Of a stretch of DNA of 64,000 nucleotides, positions 22,901-32,984 are shown one piece after another. Location: the NCBI GenBank assembly GCA_030148805.1, contig JASBSS010000019.1:1-64000 (forward strand), read 5' to 3'. Within the stretch, counting starts at the first letter, position 1; each line of letters starts with the position of its first letter. Made by a program: the position numbers and the translations under genes. The notes beneath the pieces are model-generated. The model was not told the DNA's origin and searched no databases. It worked only from the letters and a program-made list of their open reading frames with translations. The stretch comes from Thiogranum sp. Its GTDB lineage: Bacteria > Pseudomonadota > Gammaproteobacteria > DSM-19610.

Positions 22901-23747
22901 TGCCGCCGGCGTTCATGGCCACGTTGCCGCCGATGGTGGAAGCGTCCTGCGACGTGGGGTCGACGGCGAACACAAACCCGTGCGCTTCGGCGCGCTCGGC
23001 CACCCGCCGCGTGACCACGCCCGCCGCGGCGCGAACGGTGGGCACCGCTTCGGCGTGGCCGTCGATCGACTGGAGTACTACATCGTCGAGCTGTTCGAGT
23101 TTTTCCGTGTTGATCACCGCCGTGTCGCCGTGCAGCGGCACCGCGCCGCCGGTGTAACCGGTGCCGCCGCCGCGCGGAATCAGGCTGAGGCCGAGTTCGA
23201 CACACACGCCCACCACGGCCGCGACTTCCTGTTCGGTGTCGGGGCTGATGACGACAAACGGCAGCTCCACACGCCAGTCGGTCGCATCGGTGGCATGCGA
23301 GACGCGCGCCAGGCCGCCGAAATCGATGTTGTCGCCGCGCGTCACCCGGGAGAGGCGCCGGCGCAGGCGCGCGCGCAACTCGCGCGTAGCGGGAAACCAC
23401 GCCTCGAAGGCGCGCACCGCTTCGCGCGCCGCCGCCACCAGCCGCAGGGCGTCCTGGTTGCCATTGGCGCGGGCGACGATCTGATCGAGACGATGATGCA
23501 GGGCGTGGGTGAGCGACTGGAAACGCTTGCGGTTCTCCAGCAGATCGTCCTGGATATACGGGTTGCGGGTGACCACCCACAAATCGCCCAGCACCTCGAA
23601 CAGCATGCGCGCCGAGCGGCCGGTGCGCCGCTCCTCGCGCAGTCCCTCGATCACCCGCCACATCTCCTCGCCGAGGAAACGCACGACGATTTCACGGTCG
23701 GAGAAAGAGGTATAGTTATAGGGGATTTCGCGGATTCGGTGCAGCAT
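19905..23747 (-). CDS. Fused FAD-linked / Fe-S oxidoreductase with DUF3683 N-terminal domain
   Basis: A 1280-residue fusion. Residues about 1-130 resemble DUF3683. An FAD-binding type 4 domain follows ([14 protein letters not shown] at about 191-204), then an FAD-oxidase C-terminal domain to about 770. Two 4Fe-4S clusters follow (C-x2-C-x2-C-x3-C near 810-820 and near 871-881). Two CCG-type cysteine domains end the protein ([10 protein letters not shown] near 1019; [10 protein letters not shown] near 1149). The layout is that of a membrane-associated 2-hydroxyacid dehydrogenase feeding electrons to the respiratory chain, combining GlcD-like and GlcF-like parts; the substrate is unknown. It stands alone, convergent with zapD. 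Confidence 0.85.
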   Translation of the reverse strand: MLHRIREIPYNYTSFSDREIVVRFLGEEMWRVIEGLREERRTGRSARMLFEVLGDLWVVTRNPYIQDDLLENRKRFQSLTHALHHRLDQIVARANGNQDALRLVAAAREAVRAFEAWFPATRELRARLRRRLSRVTRGDNIDFGGLARVSHATDATDWRVELPFVVISPDTEQEVAAVVGVCVELGLSLIPRGGGTGYTGGAVPLHGDTAVINTEKLEQLDDVVLQSIDGHAEAVPTVRAAAGVVTRRVAERAEAHGFVFAVDPTSQDASTIGGNVAMNAGGKKAVLWGTTLDNLLSWRMVMPDASWLEVTRLDHNLGKIHEQARVRFRVQRFEADGRRPKGEPEILELPGRSLRKEGLGKDVTDKFLGGLPGIQKEGCDGLITSAVFVLHRMPAHTRTLCLEFFGTDVSAAVPAIVESKQYLDARDDVVLAGLEHLDERYVRAVNYSTKAPRRELPKMVLLMDIAGDKADAVAQAASAVVRLANQRGGEGFVAVSAEARRQFWSARARTAAIAAHTNAFKINEDVVIPLERLNDYNQGIERINIEYSIRNKLALIAAVESYLEGDLPELRQHEDYDDSEENRAIVAAKSEAALAHLRQVAARWQAVLAGFETPAIECEALLDEPARAARRDHDRLIDLLLRRDLRISWRREVERPLKDIFGGHEFAALRARLDRIHAEVRSSRLFVATHMHAGDGNVHTNIPVNSNDYAMLHEAERIVDRVMALALELQGVISGEHGIGLTKMQYLDPQAVQAFAEYKRQVDPGEVFNRGKLMAGSGLANAYTPSLRLVQQEALLLEASELGALNDDIRNCLRCGKCKPVCNTHIPRANLLYSPRNKILATGVVIEAFLYEEQTRRGISTRHFDEMNDVADHCTICHKCLSPCPVDIDFGDVSVRMRSILREQGKKRFSPSSWLAMSFLNVTDPATIKLLRKAMIEWGYRGQRLGYNLWKRFAPRGRQPLPRSTTGQMTVTEQVVNFVKKPMPGSLPTQTTRAMLGVEDDKVVPILRDAAKVDEESDALFYFPGCGSERLFSQVGLATLAMLYEVGAQTVLPPGYLCCGYPQTSTGDQAKGKQISTDNRVLFHRVANTLNYMDIKTVIVSCGTCMDQLQQYQFEQIFPGCRLLDIHEYLMEKGVNLDGVQGRQYLYHDPCHTPMKTYAPLEVAAKLLGSEVRLSDRCCGEAGTLAVSRPDIATQIRFRKQEELHAGIRSLTGREQVERGEVKLLTSCPACQQGLSRYRDDTGLETDYIVVELANQVLGEDWQRRFVDAARGGGIERVLL

Positions 23748-23840
23748 GGGCGCGGAACTGTCACTCGGCTGGCGGAAACGGTCGCCTAGTGTAACAGCTC
23801 GGCGGATTACGGTTTCGTCTTAATCCATCGGTGTTTTGCC

Positions 23841-23871
23841 AAAAAAAAAACGGGGCCCGAAGGCCCCGTTT
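23841..23871 (-). terminator. Rho-independent terminator of the porin gene
   Basis: On the minus strand an ACGGGGCC / GGCCCCGT stem with a 4-base loop is followed by a run of ten T residues (the A-tract at 23841-23850). It lies about 30 bases after the porin stop codon. Confidence 0.92.
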
Positions 23872-23897
23872 CCTGCTTCCTGGTCAGCGTAGCCGAC

Positions 23898-24953
23898 TTA
23901 GAAGCTGTGACGCATACCCAGGCTGAAGATGTCGTCTTCGCCTTTCACGTCGTAGTCGGTGTTGGCATAGCCGGCATACACGCCCGTGCGCTTGCTGAAG
24001 CGGTGCCAGGCAGCCAGACGCCAGACGGTGTATTCCTCGACGTCGTCCGCGGTACCGGCAAGACCGTCATCACCGTTGGACTTGTCGCCCTGACCGAAGT
24101 CGGCACCGATGATGTTGTTGCCTAGGGTGTAGCTGGCACCCACGCTCCAGATGTCGGCGCCGTCGTCACCCGCGGTGCCCTGACGGCCGAGGTTGGTGGC
24201 GAAACCGTTGGAACGCTGCGCGGTGATCAGGCCTTTGTCCAGCTCGTAAATGCCGTGGAACTCCAGATCGCCCAGGGTGTACTTGAGCAGCAGCTGAGCG
24301 GCGGAATCGTCACCGCCACGCTGGGTGCTGATATAGGAAGCCGCGGCGTACAGACCGCCGCCCTTGTAGTGCACGCCAACGCTGTAGGGATCGTCGTCTT
24401 CGCCGTCACCCTTGTTGTTGTCGAACTGATAAGTGGCGGTCAAGCCCAGGCCGCCGATCGAGGGGGTGTCGTAACGGACCATGTTGGTACCACGACCCTG
24501 GCCTTCTTCACCGGCACCGGAGTGCAGGTTCGACTGCAGACCGATATCACGCGACTGCAGGTTGGTGCGGTAGAACGCGTCGATCTGTTTACCCGGCGAC
24601 TTGTAAGCGGTGGAAGCGGTACCGAACAGCACCTTACCGAAGCCTTCCATTTCCAGACCGATGTACTGATCACGATCGGTCAGCGAACCGTTGGCGTTTC
24701 TCTCGGTAGGATCGAGCTGATATTCGAGTTTGAAGAATGCCGACAGACCGTTGCCCAGATCCTCGGAACCCTTGATACCGAAGGCCGAGGTGTTGGAATT
24801 CATGTTGATGTCATCCTGAAAACCGGCGGCGTCGGAATCGATCGCGTCCAGCGACAGGGTGACCTGACCGTAAAGTTTAACGTCTGCATTGGCCAGGCCC
24901 ATTCCGCCCGCCATCACCAGACCCATTGCAGAAGCAATCAGTTTTTTGTTCAT
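23898..24953 (-). CDS. General outer-membrane porin
   Basis: A 351-residue Gram-negative trimeric-type porin. Residues 1-23 form a signal peptide cleaved after ANA. The mature protein starts DVKLYGQVTLSLD, alternates short amphipathic strands with acidic loops and ends in phenylalanine (LGMRHSF), the BAM recognition signature. It forms a passive diffusion channel; selectivity cannot be inferred. AGGAG lies a few bases before the ATG. A strong terminator and a long AT-rich upstream region suggest high, independently regulated expression. Codon use is strongly biased, consistent with an abundant protein. Confidence 0.93.
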   Translation of the reverse strand: MNKKLIASAMGLVMAGGMGLANADVKLYGQVTLSLDAIDSDAAGFQDDINMNSNTSAFGIKGSEDLGNGLSAFFKLEYQLDPTERNANGSLTDRDQYIGLEMEGFGKVLFGTASTAYKSPGKQIDAFYRTNLQSRDIGLQSNLHSGAGEEGQGRGTNMVRYDTPSIGGLGLTATYQFDNNKGDGEDDDPYSVGVHYKGGGLYAAASYISTQRGGDDSAAQLLLKYTLGDLEFHGIYELDKGLITAQRSNGFATNLGRQGTAGDDGADIWSVGASYTLGNNIIGADFGQGDKSNGDDGLAGTADDVEEYTVWRLAAWHRFSKRTGVYAGYANTDYDVKGEDDIFSLGMRHSF

Positions 24954-25150
24954 GGAATAACTCCTCGTTACTCAGTCGTAAAGTACAGCACAGGATAGTC
25001 GTTACGAGCGAAAGCTTACGCATTCCCTGATACTGCTGCAACAAATTTTTTCAAAAAAACCACAAGGTGTCGTTTTTGTATCATTGTCGCAACAAATTCA
25101 GGGCAGCGAACGCCGGAAACTCGTCAACCGCTCAATATCTCAGATAAAAT

Positions 25151-25178
25151 CGACACCGAAATGAGGTGTCGGGTTTTT
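25151..25178. terminator. Terminator-like hairpin, possibly bidirectional
   Basis: Arms cgacacc (25151-25157) and ggtgtcg (25165-25171) form a perfect 7-bp stem with a 7-base loop. On the plus strand it is followed by GGTTTTTG; on the minus strand by ATTTTATC. It may be a backup stop for the rplM-rpsI-tRNA transcript. The rest of 24954-25285 is AT-rich porin upstream sequence without a recognisable gene. Confidence 0.4.
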
Positions 25179-25285
25179 GACGACATAATGGCCGAAAACT
25201 TGAGCGCAGAGACCAAAAAAACCACAGCCGCCGGTCTAGAGACAGACGCACGAAAAACGGGGATATTCCATAACGAATTACTGAC

Positions 25286-25338
25286 AAAACAAAACCCGCC
25301 GTTGGCGGGTTCTGTTTTATTGGCTGGCGGACTAGGAT
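25286..25338 (-). repeat. Second copy of tRNA-Gln 3' end plus terminator
   Basis: These 53 bases are identical to 25438-25490, 152 bases to the right. On the minus strand the copy holds the last 18 bases of the tRNA (including CCA) and the following terminator, with stem arms at 25293-25300 and 25304-25311 and a TTTTGTTTT tract. Such a duplication of a tRNA 3' end is what site-specific insertion at a tRNA gene leaves behind. Confidence 0.9.
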
Positions 25339-25436
25339 GATTCGCCGCTTCGCGGCTCACCCCTGCGGGGCCGGCTGCGCCGTTCAAGCCCGCTACGCGG
25401 GCTTGTCGAACCCGAGGTTCTCATCCGAGTCCGCCA
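25325..25436. other. Structured element: 16-bp outer stem enclosing five triloop hairpins
   Basis: The outer arms 25325-25340 and 25421-25436 pair at 15 of 16 positions. Between them lie five perfect hairpins, each with a 3-base loop: 25344-25356, 25360-25370, 25372-25382, 25386-25404 and 25408-25420, separated by 1-3 bases. Four of the loops read GNA on the minus strand (GAA, GCA, GCA, GTA); the fifth reads TCG. The left outer arm is the duplicated tRNA-Gln 3' end. It has no coding potential. It could be a REP/MITE-like mobile repeat, or the folded part of an RNA transcribed past the tRNA. Confidence 0.8.
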
Positions 25437-25437
25437 T

Positions 25438-25472
25438 AAAACAAAACCCGCCGTTGGCGGGTTCTGTTTTAT
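25438..25472 (-). terminator. Terminator of the rplM-rpsI-tRNA-Gln unit
   Basis: Minus-strand stem AACCCGCC / GGCGGGTT (25456-25463 with 25445-25452) has a 3-base loop followed by TTTTGTTTTAT. It begins 10 bases after the tRNA CCA end. An identical copy lies at 25286-25320. Confidence 0.85.
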
Positions 25473-25546
25473 TGGCTGGCGGACTAGGATTCGAACCTAG
25501 ATTGGAGGAGTCAGAGTCCTCTGTCCTGCCGTTAGACGATCCGCCA
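25473..25546 (-). tRNA. tRNA-Gln (anticodon CTG)
   Basis: A 74-base tRNA with encoded CCA. The acceptor stem shows the weak U1-A72 pair and the G73 discriminator typical of bacterial tRNA-Gln. The anticodon stem GAGGA/TCCTC encloses loop CTCTGAC with anticodon CTG, which reads CAG. The T-arm contains GGTTCGAATCC. It sits 14 bases after rpsI on the same strand, so it is probably cut from the rplM-rpsI transcript. Confidence 0.95.
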
Positions 25547-25560
25547 AACTCAGTGGGCGC

Positions 25561-25950
25561 CTAGCGCTTGCTGAACTGCGGCGCGCGGCGGGCTTTGTGC
25601 AGACCGACCTTCTTGCGTTCGACTTCACGCGCGTCGCGGGTGACAAAGCCGGCGCGCCGCAACGGACTGCGCAGCTCGCCGTCATAACGGATAACCGCGC
25701 GGGTGATGCCGTGACGGATGGCGCCGGCCTGACCGGTGGTGCCGCCGCCCTTGACCGTGCAACGGACATCGAACTGATCGTTCAGATTCACCGACTCCAA
25801 CGCCTGGCGCACGATCATGCGCGCCGTCTGGCGGCCGAAATACTGGTCCAGCGGACGCTCGTTGACGGTGATCTGGCCGCTGCCTTTCTGGATAAACACA
25901 CGCGCCGTGGAGGTTTTGCGACGGCCGGTGGCGTAATAGGTTTCGCTCAT
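25561..25950 (-). CDS. rpsI: 30S ribosomal protein S9
   Basis: A 129-residue S9 protein ending in the conserved FSKR tail, which reaches the P-site tRNA. The N-terminal region ([16 protein letters not shown]) is diagnostic. It lies 14 bases after rplM, the universal rplM-rpsI pair. Confidence 0.98.
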   Translation of the reverse strand: MSETYYATGRRKTSTARVFIQKGSGQITVNERPLDQYFGRQTARMIVRQALESVNLNDQFDVRCTVKGGGTTGQAGAIRHGITRAVIRYDGELRSPLRRAGFVTRDAREVERKKVGLHKARRAPQFSKR

Positions 25951-25964
25951 GATGACTTCTCTGC

Positions 25965-26393
25965 TCAGATTTCCAGCGTCTTGGGCTGCTGCGCGGCGTG
26001 CTGGTGCTCGGGACCGGCGTAGATCTTCAGCTTGCGGTACATGGCCCGACCGAGCGGGTTTTTCGGCAGCATGCCCTTGACCGCCAGCTCCAGCACGCGA
26101 CCGGGCGCTTTTTGCTGCAGCTTCTCGAAGCTGATCGATTTCATGTTACCGATGTAGCCGGTGTGATGGTGATACATCTTGTCGCTGGCCTTGCGGCCGG
26201 TGACCCGAATCCGGTCGGCGTTGACGACCACGACATAGTCGCCGGTGTCCACGTGCGGCGTGTATTGCGGCTTGTGCTTGCCCCGCAGGCGACGCGCGAT
26301 CTCGCTGGCGAGACGGCCCAGGGTCTTGTCGGCGGCATCGACGACAAACCAGTCGCGCCGGACTTCATGTGCTTTGGCACTGAAGGTTTTCAT
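25965..26393 (-). CDS. rplM: 50S ribosomal protein L13
   Basis: A 142-residue L13 protein, an early-assembly 50S subunit component. The N-terminus [20 protein letters not shown] and the GDYVVVVNA motif are typical. It is transcribed from a sigma-70-type promoter at 26438-26466, giving a short leader. Autoregulation by L13 is known for this operon in E. coli; no specific operator structure was recognised here. Confidence 0.98.
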   Translation of the reverse strand: MKTFSAKAHEVRRDWFVVDAADKTLGRLASEIARRLRGKHKPQYTPHVDTGDYVVVVNADRIRVTGRKASDKMYHHHTGYIGNMKSISFEKLQQKAPGRVLELAVKGMLPKNPLGRAMYRKLKIYAGPEHQHAAQQPKTLEI

Positions 26394-26437
26394 GGGAATC
26401 AGCTCCGAAACTTCGGTCGTGCAACAAAAGAGCGGGA

Positions 26438-26466
26438 ATAATACAGAACGGTCCCGCGCGATTCAA
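26438..26466 (-). promoter_or_regulatory. Sigma-70 promoter of rplM-rpsI
   Basis: Minus-strand TTGAAT (26461-26466), a 17-base spacer, then TATTAT (26438-26443). It lies about 45 bases upstream of the rplM ATG and downstream of the small-RNA terminator, so rplM does not depend on read-through. Confidence 0.8.
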
Positions 26467-26482
26467 GCTGCTGCGCGCGGAC

Positions 26483-26583
26483 AAAAAAAAGCGCAACTGG
26501 AGAAGTTGCGCTTAAAAACCACCAAAGGAGGATTGGAGGAGGCTGACCGGCTAGTTACGGTTGGGGGGCTAACCGATCAGCTG
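26483..26583 (-). ncRNA. Predicted free-standing small RNA with anti-Shine-Dalgarno loop
   Basis: This roughly 100-base transcript is bounded by a good promoter (26590-26617) and an intrinsic terminator: stem 26489-26498 with 26504-26513, then eight T residues on the minus strand. The 5' part can fold by pairing CTGATCGG with CCGGTCAG. Next come CCTCCTCC and a small hairpin CCAA-TCCTCCT-TTGG that presents an anti-Shine-Dalgarno sequence in its 7-base loop. rplM has its own promoter beyond the terminator, so this is not simply the rplM leader. It contains no ORF. An rplM attenuator is the alternative reading. Confidence 0.65.
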
Positions 26584-26589
26584 ATTAGT

Positions 26590-26617
26590 ATTTTATTATA
26601 TACTTCCGTTATGTCAA
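26590..26617 (-). promoter_or_regulatory. Sigma-70 promoter of the predicted small RNA
   Basis: Minus-strand TTGACA (26612-26617), a 16-base spacer, then TAAAAT (26590-26595). A perfect TATAAT overlaps (26595-26600) but is only 11 bases from the -35, so TAAAAT is preferred. The start should be near 26583. Confidence 0.75.
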
Positions 26618-26661
26618 GCACCGCTCTGACAACTGTGGGGCGGGGGTCCGACGCAAACCGG

Positions 26662-26682
26662 CAGTTGGATAGTATCCAACTG
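26662..26682. promoter_or_regulatory. Perfect 21-bp palindrome upstream of the small-RNA promoter
   Basis: Arms cagttggata (26662-26671) and tatccaactg (26673-26682) are perfect inverted repeats around a single G. Its centre is about 90 bases upstream of the inferred small-RNA start and 47 bases after the ferredoxin-like stop. It has no T-tract on the minus strand, so it looks more like a dimeric operator than a terminator. The regulator is unknown. Confidence 0.5.
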
Positions 26683-26718
26683 TTTCAAATGCATTTTTTT
26701 CTGGGGGCTGGCGTCTAT

Positions 26719-27027
26719 TCAGAGCTTCAGGCGCTCCACCACCCGGCCATGGATCAGATGTTCCTGGATGATTTCGTCGATATCCTCGCGATCGAGGTAG
26801 CTGTACCAGGTCTCGCCGGGGTAGACCACCAGCACCGGCCCCTCGTTGCAGCGATCCAGACAGCCGGCGGTGTTGATGCGCACCTGGCCAGGGCCGGCGA
26901 TACCCAGCTCCTTGCTGCGCTGCTTGGCGTATTCGCGCATCGCCCGGGCGTCGAAGCGCTGGCAACAGGCCGAACCGTCGGCGCGTTCGTTGGTGCAGAA
27001 AAAGACGTGATACTGGTAGTACGACAT
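26719..27027 (-). CDS. Thioredoxin-like [2Fe-2S] ferredoxin
   Basis: A 102-residue protein of the thioredoxin-fold [2Fe-2S] family. Four ligands fit Cys11, Cys21 (or 22), Cys56 and Cys60 (FFCTNERADGSACC and GCLDRC). These small ferredoxins donate or store electrons; a specific partner is not known. I chose the ATG at 27027 since it puts the conserved YYQYHVFFC at the N-terminus; the frame extends 15 codons further upstream. It is divergent from the GlcF-like Fe-S protein. Confidence 0.87.
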   Translation of the reverse strand: MSYYQYHVFFCTNERADGSACCQRFDARAMREYAKQRSKELGIAGPGQVRINTAGCLDRCNEGPVLVVYPGETWYSYLDREDIDEIIQEHLIHGRVVERLKL

Positions 27028-27140
27028 GCGGTTTACCTTGGGGCGGAGCGACCCGGTTTTCATTCCGCGCACAGCATACCATCCCTCGCCGCCGGCAATA
27101 ACGCTTGTCAGCGGCGGGCGGGTTCCTGTATCTGTGGCCC

Positions 27141-28346
27141 ATGAACGACGATCTGTCCGCTACCCGGCGCTGTGTGAAATGCGGCCTGTGCCTGCCGCAT
27201 TGCCCGACCTTCGCCCTGACCGGCAACGAAGCCGACTCGCCGCGCGGACGCCTCAGCCTGATGGAGATGCTGGAGCGCCCCGCCGAGGACTGGTCCCCCG
27301 GTCTGTTCCGACACCTGGACCAGTGCCTGATGTGCCATGCCTGCGAGGCGATGTGTCCTTCGCAGGTGCCCTACAGCCGCCTGATGGATCGGGCGCGGGC
27401 GCGCCTGGAGCCACGCCGGCCCTGGCGCCGACGCGCCGCCACCGCGCTAGGGCTGGCGCTGCTGACGCGCGCCGGCGGGCGCCGGCTGAGCGCAGTGGCC
27501 ATCACCGCCGCGCGCCTTTCCCGGGCGCGACGCCTCCCGCTCCTGCCGCCGGCCCTGCGGCGTTGGCTGCAACTGCTTCCGCCCAAAGCCGACCTCCGGT
27601 TGCCCGCCCCGCCCAAACCCGCGGCGTCCTCGGCGCGCGGCGCGGTCAACCTCTTCACCGGCTGTAGCGGCGACCTGTTCGACGCCCACACCCAGGCGGC
27701 CAGCAAGCTGCTGCTGGAACGCCTCGGCTACAAGGTCAACCTGGCGGCGCGCGCGCACTGCTGCGGCGCCCTGCACCAACACGCCGGCCGACCGGAACGG
27801 GCCCGCCAGCTGGCCATCGCCACGGCGCGGGCCTTCGCCGACAATGCCGATCCAATCATCAGTTTCGCCAGCGGTTGCAGCGCGCACCTGCGCAGTTACC
27901 CGCAAAACGATCCGCAAACCCAGGCCTTGTCTGGCAGGACGACGGACATCTGCGATTTTCTCGTCGCCCACGGCGCCGGCGCGCTGGCGCTGAAACCCCT
28001 GCCGGAATCCGTGGCGATCCATGTGCCCTGCACGCACCGGCATTGCCTGGACCCTAGCTCGATCCAGACACTGATGTCCTGGATACCCGGGCTACAGCCG
28101 ACGATGGTCACCGCCGAGGGCGGCTGTTGCGGCGCCGCCGGCGCTTATATGCTGACCCAACCGCAGCTGTCCGACCCATTGCGCGACGCCATGACGCAAC
28201 GTGTCATGGCCACGGGCGCGTCGCTACTGGTTACCAGCAACATCGGCTGCGCGCTGCAGTTGGCGGCGGGGCTGCGACAGCGCGGGGTGGAGCTTAGGCC
28301 GCTGCATCCGGCCGCGCTGTTGGCCATGCAGCTGAGCGATGCCTAG
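27141..28346 (+). CDS. glcF: Glycolate oxidase iron-sulfur subunit GlcF-like
   Basis: A 401-residue heterodisulfide-reductase/GlcF-type protein. Two 4Fe-4S clusters are near the N-terminus (C11, C14, C17, C21 and C62, C65, C68, C72). Two CCG domains follow (FTGCSGDLFD with HCCGALHQHAG; VPCTHRHCLD with GGCCGAAGAY). It would pass electrons from a GlcD-type flavoprotein to quinone. No glcD/glcE is in the window, so the substrate is uncertain. I start at the ATG at 27141 directly before the first cluster. Its TAG stop shares the palindrome CTAG with the stop of the convergent gene. Confidence 0.82.
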   Translation: MNDDLSATRRCVKCGLCLPHCPTFALTGNEADSPRGRLSLMEMLERPAEDWSPGLFRHLDQCLMCHACEAMCPSQVPYSRLMDRARARLEPRRPWRRRAATALGLALLTRAGGRRLSAVAITAARLSRARRLPLLPPALRRWLQLLPPKADLRLPAPPKPAASSARGAVNLFTGCSGDLFDAHTQAASKLLLERLGYKVNLAARAHCCGALHQHAGRPERARQLAIATARAFADNADPIISFASGCSAHLRSYPQNDPQTQALSGRTTDICDFLVAHGAGALALKPLPESVAIHVPCTHRHCLDPSSIQTLMSWIPGLQPTMVTAEGGCCGAAGAYMLTQPQLSDPLRDAMTQRVMATGASLLVTSNIGCALQLAAGLRQRGVELRPLHPAALLAMQLSDA

Positions 28347-28789
28347 GGCCGCAAGACGAAGGGCAGTTGCGCCTGGTACTCCCCCGCCGACGTGGCAATG
28401 CGTAAAGTCGCTTCCCAGTCGCTGCGCCCGGAAACACAAACCGGCAGGGTGATACTGCCTTCCCAGCGCTGCGGCGCCCGCTTTATCAGTTGGTAATGGT
28501 TCTGGCCCATTGCCATCCCGCGCATGCTGAACGCCAGGCCCACGGCGTCGACCGGAGACTGTGACTCGACATTCACCTGTACCGGAAACGGTCGCAGCGC
28601 TTGCGCGTCGGCGCCGAACTTCAGCGCGACGACCAGCGACCCGAGTTGCAAACGGCAGCCCGCCTGCGGCACGCAATCGGCGGGGACCGAGAGAGTGCGG
28701 GGCTGCGTCGCGGGTCCGTTTCCTTGATTGTCGCAAGCGCCGAGCAGCAATACCGCCAGCACGTAGCACGGCCACTGCCAGGGTTTCAC
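28343..28789 (-). CDS. Putative lipoprotein with FixH/YtkA-like domain
   Basis: Not recognised with certainty. A GTG start at 28789 gives a 148-residue protein with a lipoprotein signal ending LLLGAC. The remainder is a beta-rich domain with a Met-Gly-rich stretch (FSMRGMAMGQNHY) and a late PVC-x-SGRSDWEATL segment. This resembles FixH/YtkA-type periplasmic domains linked to copper or oxidase assembly. Longer forms from ATG 28837 or 28849 would overlap argJ and bury the signal peptide. It follows argJ closely and overlaps the GlcF-like stop by 4 bases. Confidence 0.6.
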   Translation of the reverse strand: MKPWQWPCYVLAVLLLGACDNQGNGPATQPRTLSVPADCVPQAGCRLQLGSLVVALKFGADAQALRPFPVQVNVESQSPVDAVGLAFSMRGMAMGQNHYQLIKRAPQRWEGSITLPVCVSGRSDWEATLRIATSAGEYQAQLPFVLRP

Positions 28790-28817
28790 CGCTCGGGTTT
28801 GCCGCCAGAGACTGGGA

Positions 28818-30035
28818 TCAGCTGCGGTACTCGGCATTGATGCGCACATAGTCGTGGGACAGGTCGCTGGTCCACACCCGCTCGCGCGCGCTGCCGCGGC
28901 CCAGGCGGATGTCGATACGAATTTCCTCCTGGTCCATCACGCGCTGGCCGTCAGCTTCGCGATACTCCGGCGCGACGCCGCCGCGGTGGACGATGCAGAC
29001 CTCGTCCAGGAAAATCTCGACCCGGCTCACGTCCAGATCCTGCAGCCCCGCCCGTCCCACGGCGGCGAGAATACGCCCCCAGTTCGGGTCGCTGGCGAAC
29101 AAGGCCGTCTTGACCAGCGGCGACTGAGCCACGGCGTAGGCCACCTGCAGACACTCCCGCGAATCGGCGCCGCCGGAGACTTCGACGGTGACGAATTTGG
29201 TCGCGCCTTCGGCGTCGCGCACGATCAGCTCCGCCAGACGCTCGCACACCTGCGCCACGACTTCACACAAAGCGGGGTAATCCGGATGGGCGCGGGAGAC
29301 CTCCGCGCCGCCCGCGGCACCGGTGGCCACCAATACACAGGCGTCGTTGGTCGAGGTATCGCCGTCGACCGTGATACGATTGAACGAGCGCGCTACCGCC
29401 GCCTGCAGGCAGGCGCGCAGACTTTCCGCCTCGACCTTGGCATCCGTCGCCAGGTAGGCCAGCATGGTGGCCATGTCGGGGCGGATCATGCCGGCGCCCT
29501 TGGCGATACCGGTGACGGTCACCGACCGGCCGTCGATCTGCAGCTGGCGCGAGACGCCCTTGGCGACCGTGTCGGTGGTCTTGATCGCCTCGGCCACCGG
29601 CGCCCAGGCCGAAGCGCTCAGCGCCGACAGCGCGGCGGGCAACGCCGAGCGCACCCGCTCCAGGGGGAGCTGCTGGCCGATCACCCCGGTGGAGAAAGGC
29701 AGCACCTGCGCGGCGTCGCAACCGGCCAACCCGGCCAGCGCCTGGCAACAGTCGCGGGCGGCGGCCAGCCCCGCCTCGCCGGTGCCGGCGTTGGCGTTGC
29801 CGCTGTTGATCAGCAGATAGCGGGGCATGGCGCGGTGCAGATGTTCGCGCGCCACCACCACCGGCGCGGCGCAGAAGGCGTTACGGGTGAACACGGCCGC
29901 CGCGCGGCTGCCCGCGGCGAGCTCCATCACCACCAGATCGTCGCGACCCTGATAGCGAATACCCGCCGCGACCGCCGCCAGGCGGATGCCGGGGATTTCC
30001 GACAAGGGGGGAAGTTGCCGGTAACCGACAGGCAT
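28818..30035 (-). CDS. argJ: Bifunctional ornithine acetyltransferase / N-acetylglutamate synthase
   Basis: A 405-residue ArgJ that recycles the acetyl group from N-acetylornithine to glutamate in arginine synthesis. Autoproteolysis occurs before the catalytic Thr190 in KGAGMIRPDMATML. The C-terminus HDYVRINAEYRS is the family end. I chose the ATG at 30035; the frame is open 23 codons further but without homology. It lies 93 bases downstream of secA, a frequent gammaproteobacterial neighbour. Confidence 0.96.
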   Translation of the reverse strand: MPVGYRQLPPLSEIPGIRLAAVAAGIRYQGRDDLVVMELAAGSRAAAVFTRNAFCAAPVVVAREHLHRAMPRYLLINSGNANAGTGEAGLAAARDCCQALAGLAGCDAAQVLPFSTGVIGQQLPLERVRSALPAALSALSASAWAPVAEAIKTTDTVAKGVSRQLQIDGRSVTVTGIAKGAGMIRPDMATMLAYLATDAKVEAESLRACLQAAVARSFNRITVDGDTSTNDACVLVATGAAGGAEVSRAHPDYPALCEVVAQVCERLAELIVRDAEGATKFVTVEVSGGADSRECLQVAYAVAQSPLVKTALFASDPNWGRILAAVGRAGLQDLDVSRVEIFLDEVCIVHRGGVAPEYREADGQRVMDQEEIRIDIRLGRGSARERVWTSDLSHDYVRINAEYRS

Positions 30036-30128
30036 GGCGCGATCAGCGAGCGCAGGGGAGCGGATGCGGACAAGGCGAGACAGGGGCCTCGTGCCGCCGC
30101 GCAATCAAGGCCCGAAGCCGACCCGGGG

Positions 30129-32843
<2,715 letters not shown>

Positions 32844-32984
32844 AGCTTGTCGTGAGAAATCAGTTGATATCCGCCTACAGGAAGACGGCATGATACCCGA
32901 TATGCGCCGGCGTAACAGATCTTTACGCCAGGAGGCGACCTGTCGGGTGGCGCGCGACCGGAGAAGTGTTAACGAATCGTGAGC

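Noticed and set aside
24960-25080. TTGCAG-N17-TAAGCT as a porin promoter
   Set aside because: The -10 matches only three of six positions; porin promoters may use other regulators, so no call is made.
25337-25564. Plus-strand 75-codon ORF across the hairpin element and tRNA
   Set aside because: It translates the antisense of tRNA-Gln and the repeat; such tRNA-derived peptides are annotation artefacts.
26595-26617. Perfect TATAAT near TTGACA upstream of the small RNA
   Set aside because: The spacing is only 11 bases, so it cannot work with that -35; the overlapping TAAAAT at 16 bases is preferred.
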